Shown here in pieces: positions 56,307 to 64,000 of a DNA stretch of 64,000 nucleotides. The notes below the pieces were generated by a model that did no database searches, was not told the origin of the DNA, and worked only from the letters and a program-made list of their open reading frames with translations. The translations under genes were made by a program, and so were the position numbers. This DNA is from Lepraria neglecta (Eukaryota > Ascomycota > Lecanoromycetes > Lecanorales > Stereocaulaceae): positions 682,001 through 746,000 of the forward strand of contig CM065653.1 of assembly GCA_033220425.1 (NCBI GenBank), written 5' to 3'. How positions within the stretch are numbered: the stretch's first letter is position 1; each line of letters starts with the position of its first letter.

Positions 56307-58416
56307 AATCGCAGACTCTTGAACATAGGCGCTGATGGAGGGGATGGTAAGAAAAGGGTGCGGGCAGGTCTATCTATATTGACTATTCTAGGCCGGATGG
56401 TGCGTCTTTATGTTTTACAATTAGTTAACCGCAGATGCCCTAAAGAGGCCGAAAGGGAAAATTGGCGAGGGCCCAGGACCGAGGGTCCAGGAGAGGATTT
56501 GCGGAGAACCCTGAAAGAACGGGGTAGCGAGGAAATAGAGTCACTACCGAAGCGCCTCACCGATCAAGCTAGGGCCATAAGTTGTAGAGAGTAGCCAGTA
56601 GACTTTCGTTTCGTATAATAGACATGGAGTAGAAATGCCGTCTCGAATAATGCAAGATGTTCTCAAATCAAGGCAATTCTATACATTGAACAGCGGGACT
56701 CTGCCGAAATGACGCTGTATGACTGGAGAAGGAAAAGTGCCGGTTGAGTGTTTTACGAACAATTCCATGCTGACTATGAACGTACAACAGGAACTTCCGC
56801 ATAGCACAACCTGGTCAGTGCCCAATGACTTTGTGGCTTAGCTGTTAACAGCAGATCATCTCGACCGTCGCCTTCTTTGGCTAAAGTAACAATTGGCCCG
56901 CGCGCAATATCAAAGGTCAGTAACTTATGATAGGTATGGGTAAATGCGGAGAAGCGGAGTACTGGTTCAAACACGCGGTACGACTTCCCAATAGTGGACC
57001 AAGTAGAAGTAGTTGAGTAAGGCATTTTACATTTTACAAGCTTTATTCATGCAGCGCACGGGCTCGTGGATCAGCTAGCAACGCGGCCTTCCATGTGCCA
57101 ATTGGTGCATAAGCGAACAAGCGGAGACCTCCACCAGCTCTGTACCAGGTTCTAGTCGCAGGTTGTCTACCCGTAAGGCAACGATGACCATTCAGCGCCG
57201 ATTCCAATTTGCACCCAGCTGAGGCTTTTTGCGGAGTGCATGCAGCCTCATGACGCCATGGTCGATCATCGATATTAGTATGCAAGACTATCGAATGACT
57301 CCGATATTAATCCATCCTAGTAGCTGTAACCGTGTAGTTACTAAATTATTGGATTAGTGTTGGGCATCAATTTACAATCAGAAATATGACTCGAGTCCTT
57401 GACCAAGGCACTCAAAAGTTTTCTTGCCTGATCAGACCCCACTCTCATCAGCATCGAGTTCACGGTGCAAAGTATAAGGTACGTATACTTGGTTTCGCTC
57501 CCAAGCTATGAGGGGCTCGCTTGAGAGGCAGAGGAGAGAACGCTTTCGATGGGGCCTGCCGGTCCTCTTCGCTATCAAACCTGGATACGCTTGGCTCTAT
57601 GATGCAATGATATCGACAAGATGAAACACATGAAATCGAAATCGTGCCAGATCGAAAGATTCAAATTCATGCATAAGTTTGTGTTACAATCATGGGCTCG
57701 CATAAATCGCGGCTAGGGCTGCAGCCGGAGGCTCATGTCCCGACACTCCGAAACAGAGCTGTGAGAGCTGTGAGAGCTGTGATGCAAGTCAGCAAGAACA
57801 ATCAGCACAGATTGTGGAGCAAGTGCCAACAATCTTTCATCTACACAGTAACCGCCTCGATCTGACCCAAATACGCATGGCAGTCCATTCGATTTCGCGA
57901 CCAAAGGATTGCAGCCCTTATCCATTGAGTGCCGGGCTCTTACAATGGCAGACACCTTACCACAGATCAGGGTGCGAGCGGATACACAACCGCGAGATAC
58001 GAGCTCGAAGGCGGAAGCTCCGGCGCGTCTGTCATTGAAAGATTCATCAATTAGTGCGGGCCATGGTCGAGTGAATAGTCCTGATAATACCGAAGGTTCG
58101 TAGTCAGCTCGAAGGATCCAGCCCAGCTGATCGCTACACATGCAACACCCGCAACACTTACTAATACTATCACTACAGCACGTCCGCTGTCAACTGGCAA
58201 AAGCTACCCCAGCAGATTCATCCCGACACTTTCAGGGAATCAGTCAAACGCTGCAACCAAATCTGCCGTGGAAGGGCGGAGAGACTCGCAAGCCATCGAT
58301 CCATTGTCCGATGTATGTCGAAAATCGCCGAGTGTACATATTAAAGATTCTTAAATTGAGGTGACAAATAGCATATCGCAAAGCGAACAAATATACAGAA
58401 TACACTGCCACCGAAG
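56307..58416. other. Long intergenic region
   Basis: About 2.1 kb have no gene I can support. The plus-strand frame at 56319-56594 is charged and low-complexity with no family match. AGAGCTGTG is repeated three times at about 57758-57784. Much of 56600-57700 is AT-rich with dispersed stops in all frames, so it is probably decayed sequence plus the promoter of the WD40 gene. Confidence 0.5.
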
Positions 58417-61077
58417 ATGCGGACTGGCGCGCCTTCTGAAGAAGAATCAGGTACACCCGAAACTGGCGCATCTATCGCGTCAGGTCGGACCTCCTCGGAC
58501 CAGACGATTGGAAAATCTGAAAGTGCTGTTCCCAGCTCAAAGGACAAGAGGTAAAAACCCAGATTTCAGATCCTTTGGTGTCAGCATTCCAGTACCCTAT
58601 CGGCGGCTGAGCCATTTAAACCCGATCCGGCTGACAAGATCCTGCAAGAAATCGATCCTCCTTTTTCAGCCGCTTTGCACCAAAGAAAAAGATACTCCAC
58701 CCGAGGTGAACCATAATGAATCCGAGGCAGGCGATAGGAGGACGGAGGGGATGGATGCAGACGTTTTCTCACAGCCGATTGGATACATACCCCAGTTCCC
58801 ATCACCACCAAAGTACATCAAAGTACGATCGCATGGCAAGAAAGAGAAGGACTTCAATAGAGTTTTTCTTGCGCAAGAGCTGAGGGGAAGAACTAGCGTT
58901 GAGATTGCGCAGTCTGGTGGGAGGCTTGTCAAGAGCGGGGCATACAGGCATGGAGACAAAGATGGCAATGCGATTTGGGCCATGGAGTTTTCAAAAGACG
59001 GCAAATACCTGGCAGCTGGAGGGAAAGACTATGTTGTCAGGGTCTGGGCAGTCATATCTACAAAGGAAGAACGTCTTGCGCATGAGACAGAAGAAGACGC
59101 TGCAGCAAAGGATGGCCAGAGCGTCCGGTTGAATGCGCCTGTCTTTAAAACAAGAACTGTGCAGGAATATGGAGGCCACAACGCAAGTATACTGGATTTG
59201 AGTTGGAGCAAAGTATGTTCATGCAGAGGCTATGATAGATACCGTCTGACGATTGCTAGAACAACTTCCTTCTATCATCTTCGATGGACAAGACTGTACG
59301 GCTCTGGCATATCAGTAGAGAAGAGTGTCTGTGCTGCTTCAAGCACAGCGACTTCGTTACGTCGATCCAATTCCATCCTCGCGATGATCGATTCTTCGTT
59401 GCCGGATCACTAGATTCAAAGCTTCGATTGTGGAGCATACCCGATAAAAGGGTAGAGTTTTGGAACCAAGTGCCCGATCTCATCACTGCTGTAGCCTTTG
59501 CTCCGGACGGAAAGACCGTGATTGCTGGTTGTCTCAACGGTCTATGCTTGTTTTACGAAACGGAAGGGCTGAAGTACCAGACGCAAATTCACGTACGTTC
59601 TGCGCATGGGAAGAATGCCAAAGGGAGCAAGGTCACTGGTATACAAGCCATCAACTATCCGCCAGACAACCCGGACGCGGAAGTCAAGTTGCTTATAACC
59701 AGCAACGACTCTCGAATACGAGTTTATAATCTAAGAGACAAGAGCCTTGAACTCAAGCTCAAAGGCAACGAGAATTCTTGCAGCCAGATACATGCTTCGT
59801 TCAGCGATGACGCTCAGTACATAATATGTGGCAGCGAAGATCGCAAGGTATACATATGGTCTACACGCCAGCCCGAAAGTGAAAAGGACAAGCGCCCTGT
59901 GGAAATGTTCGAAGCTCATTCCGCCATCGTCACTACCGCTATTATGGCTCCTACGAAAACCAGGCAGCTGCTTAGCGCATCTGGTGATCCTTTATTTGAC
60001 TTGTGCAATCCTCCACCTGTAACGCTCATCAGTCGAACCCAGTCCCAAGCATCCTCAATACCGATTAACGAAGACGGCCCACTCGACGCCAGCTTTCCAC
60101 CTACACCTGCAACTCCTCAATTCAGCAAAGCAACCAAGCCAGAAGAGTCTCCTGCCTACCTTACTCGATGTAACCACCCGGACGGCAACATCATCGTTAC
60201 AGCTGACTTCATGGGGCACATAAAAGTCTTCCGTCAAGACTGTGCCTACAAGAATCGCCTTCGGAATAACGAGACCGCATTCTCCAAAAAGATGCTTGGC
60301 CGTACCAACTCCGTTGCCACCAAGCACAGTAATCGCTCTGGACGCGACTCCCTCCAATTAGGCCATCCATCTTCAGAACGCATCCTATCCTGGCGTCAAT
60401 CCATCTCCAGCACCAATGGCAGTCTGGATAATTTCCGTCTAAACCACGGAAGAAGTACCTCTCCTCGCAAATCGCTCGGCCAAACCTCACAAGCACAGAA
60501 CGCTCGCCACCCAAGCGAACCTAACAGTGTCACAACACCGTCTCTTCCCACCAACTCTCAGCAACACAGCCCACAGCACTCGACCGGCGAATTCAAAAAC
60601 CAAACACCTGATACGGTCGAACCCTCACAGAAACCTTACTCCGCCATTCCCAAGACCAACAAAGTTACCGATCCACTCATGCTGCACGGCGAGCAGAGCT
60701 ACATGTTCTGGAACCAGTCAACCTACGCAGCCCAGGCAGCTACTGCGTCGCATCTTGATCCTCATGGGCCGAACCATCAGTACGATGGCCATAATGGTGA
60801 CTGGCATTCGCAGAATACGAGCACCGCTGGCAGTAGTAATGTTAGCGTCAACGGCCACCATCTCGGCGTTCCTATGAACAGGGAAACTACTACAGTCAGT
60901 CGGCTGAGTAGTGAGGAGGAGAGTGATGTCGACGATAGTCCGCCGAAAGGGGAAGAAGAGGGCGGAGAGGTGGTTTGTAAAAGCTGTAGTGGGAAAATCT
61001 TTAAGGTTAGGTCGGGAAGCGGACGTCAGGGGAGGAGGCAGATCTTCCAATGTGAGAGCTGTGGGCAGACGGCATGA
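58417..61077 (+). CDS. WDR44/DGR2-like WD40 protein, one-base frame slip near the N-terminus
   Basis: This is a WD40 scaffold of the WDR44 family (Rab11-binding in animals; yeast DGR2 is related). Exon 1 is 58417-58550; exon 2 starts at 58649 and ends at 59212; exon 3 is 59260-61077. Exon 2 begins RNRSSFFSRFAPKK and then must change frame to read DTPPEVNHNESEAGDRRTEGMDADVFSQPIG, a highly conserved stretch of the family. One extra A in the run of five at 58686-58690 restores a single frame of 838 residues. WD repeats run from NAIWAMEFSKDGKYLAAGG through SSSMDKTVRLW, FVAGSLDSKLRLW and IICGSEDRKVYIW. A Cys4 zinc-like end closes the protein (CKSCSGKIFKV...FQCESCGQTA). Confidence 0.87.
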
Positions 61078-61685
61078 TACCAACCATGTGGAGGAACGCA
61101 TGACTGAGTTTTGGAAATGGCTTGTATAGAGGAGCTGCTCAGGCTAGCTGATTCATTGGTTTGGGAAGGTATATTGTTTTGGCTATTGGTTAGCTCGTAT
61201 AGAATAATGACGTATGTGGGGAACATGCGAACGATTGGTGCTGTCTGCCAAGATTTAACCCTGTCAAAATCTCGGGGCCTTCAGGGAGCCTCCGGGGCTA
61301 CATCAGCCCGGATGAGGCCGCCCAAAAACTCTCTATAACGACCACTCCCTATTCACCCCTACTCTCATTGGCTTGCTTGAATAGGCTATTTTGCTAATCT
61401 CCTTTAATCAATGTGAGTCATGTCTCTTCTATTCAAAATTGACCAAGTTTCAACGTTCTTGAAGCGATCTGTCTTGCTACTGAGTATATGTAGATAGGGG
61501 GACTCACTAATCTTGCTGCCTATTCCGTCAAGTGGCTGCAACCACAACGCTAGCACAGTCATATAAGAGCGTAGGCTTCTGCTTTATTCTTCTTATTCTT
61601 GCAATCTCGAGTCTTGTGTCCTTTGAAGTGCTTCAAATACTGATATACTTTTCATTCTCCCAATCTTGCTCACTATCTACCCATC
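61078..61685. promoter_or_regulatory. Upstream region of the P450 gene
   Basis: About 600 bases have no gene I can support. A long pyrimidine-rich stretch (CTTCTGCTTTATTCTTC and similar) precedes the start, as is common in fungal promoters. Confidence 0.45.
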
Positions 61686-63459
61686 ATGTTCCTCGATTAC
61701 TATCCCCTCTCATTCATCCAAACACTTCTTTCTGCAGCTTGTTTCTATGCAGCTTACTACGTCTATTGGTACTCGACAACCGGCGCCACCCAGCGCCGCC
61801 TCGCCGCCCTCCACGACTGCAAAACCCCCCGCAAATGGCGCACGACCTCCCTCCTCTTAGGCCTCGACTTCTTCTACGACAACTACAAAGCATTGAAAGC
61901 GCACCGCGCGCTCGAGGATTTCGCAACCCGTTTCTGGGCCTTGGGCGTCAACACTGTACAGATAAGCCTGCTTGGGAAGACGTTTGTATCGACTATTGAG
62001 CCTGAGAATCTCAAGAGTGTATTGGCGACGGACTTTAAGAGTTGGAGATTGGGTGAGGAGAGGGAGAAGGTTATGGCGCCCTTTTTGGGTGAGGGGATTT
62101 TTACTAGTGATGGAGCCGCGTGGCAGCATTCGCGGGAGATGTTGAGGCCGAATTTTGTGAGAAGTCAGGTGGGGGATTGTGAGATGTTTGAGCGGCATGT
62201 GCAACAGCTCATTAAGGCCATTCCGGGGGATGGAGGAATGGTTGATCTCCAGCCATTGTTTCTGAGTCTGAGTCTCGATGTCGCTACCGAGTTCCTTTTT
62301 GGGCAGAGTACGAACACTTTATCGCCCGACGGCGGAACCGCAGAGACGAAGGAATTTGCCCGCGCGTTCGACCACGTGATGAATGCGTGGGGCGGGCAGG
62401 ATCAGGGATGGGAGATGTTTGTGGGACTTATGGTGGGGTTGTTTTTGCCGAATTGGAAGTTGAAGGGGGAGTACAGGATTGTGCATGATTATGTTGATGG
62501 GCTTGTTGAGAGGGCCGTGGTTAAGAAGGGGAGGTATGAGTATGAGAAGGAAAATTCGGAAAAAAGGTTCGCTTTTCCGGGTGGGAGGTATATTTTTCTT
62601 TTTGAGCTCTTGGACCAGACGACGGATAAGGTTAAGATTAGAAGTGAGTTGCTGAATATTTTGCTTGCTGGGCGAGACACTACGGCAGCCCTGCTGTCGA
62701 ATGTGTGGTTCGAACTTTCGAAACGGCCGGCTGTATGGGACAAGCTTCAACGCGAAGTTTCTTCTCTGAACGGCGAATTCCCAACCTTCGAGCAGCTGAA
62801 AGAAATGAAATTCCTCCGCGCCATCCTCAACGAATCACTACGCCTCTACCCCATCGTCCCCGAAAACAGCCGTATGGCGGTCGTCGACACAGTATTGCCT
62901 GTTGGTGGCGGCGAAGATGGAAAGAGTCCGATCTTTGTGAAGAATGGACAGATGGCGCATTGGAGTGTTTATGTGATGCATCGACGGAAAGATATTTATG
63001 GGGAGGATGCGGAGGAATACAGGCCGGAGAGGTGGTTGGATGGGGAAGAGGGGAAGGGTTTGAGGGTTGGGTGGGAGTATTTGCCTTTTAATGGGGGCCC
63101 GAGGATTTGTATTGGTCGTGAGTGTGCCTTTTTCCTAGAAAAGTTTCTTTATTTTCCCCTCATCTCAACGGTCCTTCTTCCTTATCTTCGTGGCCGTTCT
63201 TGCTTCTTCTGGGGGATCGTGCTGTCTTCGATTGGCAAACCTTGACAGCATTTTTTCTCCTCGGTTTCTTCTTTTTCGGATGGGAGCTGACTTGTCAACA
63301 GAACAGTTCGCCCTCACAGAAGCCTCATATATCACTGTTCGTCTCATGCAGGAGTTTAGTGCCATTGAAAGCAAAGATCCGGAGCCGTGGCGCGAGAAAT
63401 TCACAATTGTTTGTACTGGTTTGGGTGGGTGTAAGGTTGTGTTAACCCCTCGGACTTAG
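61686..63459 (+). CDS. Cytochrome P450, CYP52-like (alkane / fatty-acid hydroxylase)
   Basis: Two exons (61686-63117, 63302-63459) give 529 residues, normal for CYP52. The N-terminal signal-anchor is SFIQTLLSAACFYAAYYVYW, so it is an ER-membrane enzyme. Core motifs are the I-helix AGRDTTAALLS, ExxR in NESLRLYP, PERWLDGEE, and the heme loop FNGGPRICIGQQFALTE, whose Cys binds heme and which is split by the intron. The family hydroxylates n-alkanes and fatty acids at the omega end; xenobiotic or secondary-metabolite substrates are also possible. The intron is 184 bases, long for this window. Without splicing the frame ends soon after CIGR. Confidence 0.93.
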
Positions 63460-64000
63460 ACTCCAGGGCTCCAGATTACCACTCATTCTACATAATGTAT
63501 GATAGCTTTCTCATAATCTACCTTTCCCCTCAATAGTGGGCACCTCCGGAGAGCCTAGCTCGAAAGCCTTGAAGGTGGCCGGCTTGCATTAGCACCAAGC
63601 CATGACAACACAACCTCTAGCCATTATTATGATGAGGCAGCCACGAATATATGGGATGCTGAAAGCCCTCCTCAGCGTTTCACTGTGCGACAGTATCCAA
63701 GTGCCAGCGACTATCAGCATATATTCCAACACCATTACGTTATTTCAGCTTAGTATTGACTATATTTTTCGCTTGTCTTGCTTGCCTTGGAGAAAAAGAC
63801 AAGTCGGGGGCAAAATTAGCTTGTCGACTTTACCACCACCATCTGCACCGTAGTCCTTTCAGCCAACTCTTTACCACTATCGCGCTTCATTCGTCCCTTG
63901 GAGGAATTAACGCACCTTGCACATTAATGAGCACATCTTCGGGAGCTGACACGAAGACACGGTTCCTTTGAGGATGAAATTCCTCCCCGTGTCACACAAG
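63460..64000. other. Right edge, no gene seen
   Basis: Short frames at 63602-63853 and 63756-63971 have no family resemblance. Nothing else is supported. Confidence 0.5.

Noticed and set aside
56319-56594. Plus-strand 91-residue frame
   Set aside because: It is charged low-complexity sequence without family, splice context or a neighbour that suggests a role.
63118-63245. Unspliced end of the P450 at 63245
   Set aside because: It would cut the protein inside the heme loop; splicing to 63302 restores CIGQQFALTE and the C-terminal strand.

Overview
This window is nuclear DNA of a filamentous ascomycete (Pezizomycotina). Genes are dense and sit on both strands. Most are split by short introns of about 45-60 bases with GT...AG ends, CTGAC/CTAAC-like branch points and variable junction phase. 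The gene set is typically fungal: a hexose transporter, a CYP52-type P450, NACHT, HET and HeLo genes, RAD5, POL12 and LSm3. I could not fix the genus; Leotiomycetes or Dothideomycetes would both fit. Exon limits are my own reading of splice signals and of frame continuity.

Left part (1-23,500), accessory in character: the 3' end of a leucine-rich/F-box-like gene; an MFS hexose transporter; a large NLR-type protein (alpha/beta-hydrolase, NACHT, ankyrin and a 60-base tandem repeat); a decayed HET gene; a HAD hydrolase with a decayed duplicate of its tail nearby; a centrin-like EF-hand gene; a 300-base inverted-repeat element; a broken HeLo-domain gene; a piece of a fungal transcription factor; a truncated flavin monooxygenase; and an NAD(P)-binding NmrA-like gene. 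Several unnamed repeats lie between them.

Middle (23,500-42,100): a housekeeping block (GTPBP1-like GTPase, LSm3 head-to-head with eIF2B-delta, a Sec14 protein), then a worn Tc1/mariner copy and an SDR gene. Next comes the most unusual stretch: a patatin-like phospholipase fused to a long array of CxxC zinc clusters, beside two divergent multi-exon genes for coiled-coil proteins that each carry one internal hydrophobic segment.

Right part (42,300-63,460), mostly core genes: POL12, a small disordered protein, RAD5, a very long ADF-homology-like protein, OHCU decarboxylase, an acidic probable nuclear protein, a WDR44-like WD40 protein and a CYP52-like P450.

Two themes stand out. The first is a concentration of genes with immunity or cell-death style domains (NACHT-ankyrin, HET, HeLo, patatin, and the coiled-coil pair), some intact and some dead, within about 37 kb. 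The second is that three conserved genes (HAD, eIF2B-delta, WDR44-like) each lack exactly one base in a homopolymer run. This points to consensus errors in the assembly, so other broken frames should be judged with care.
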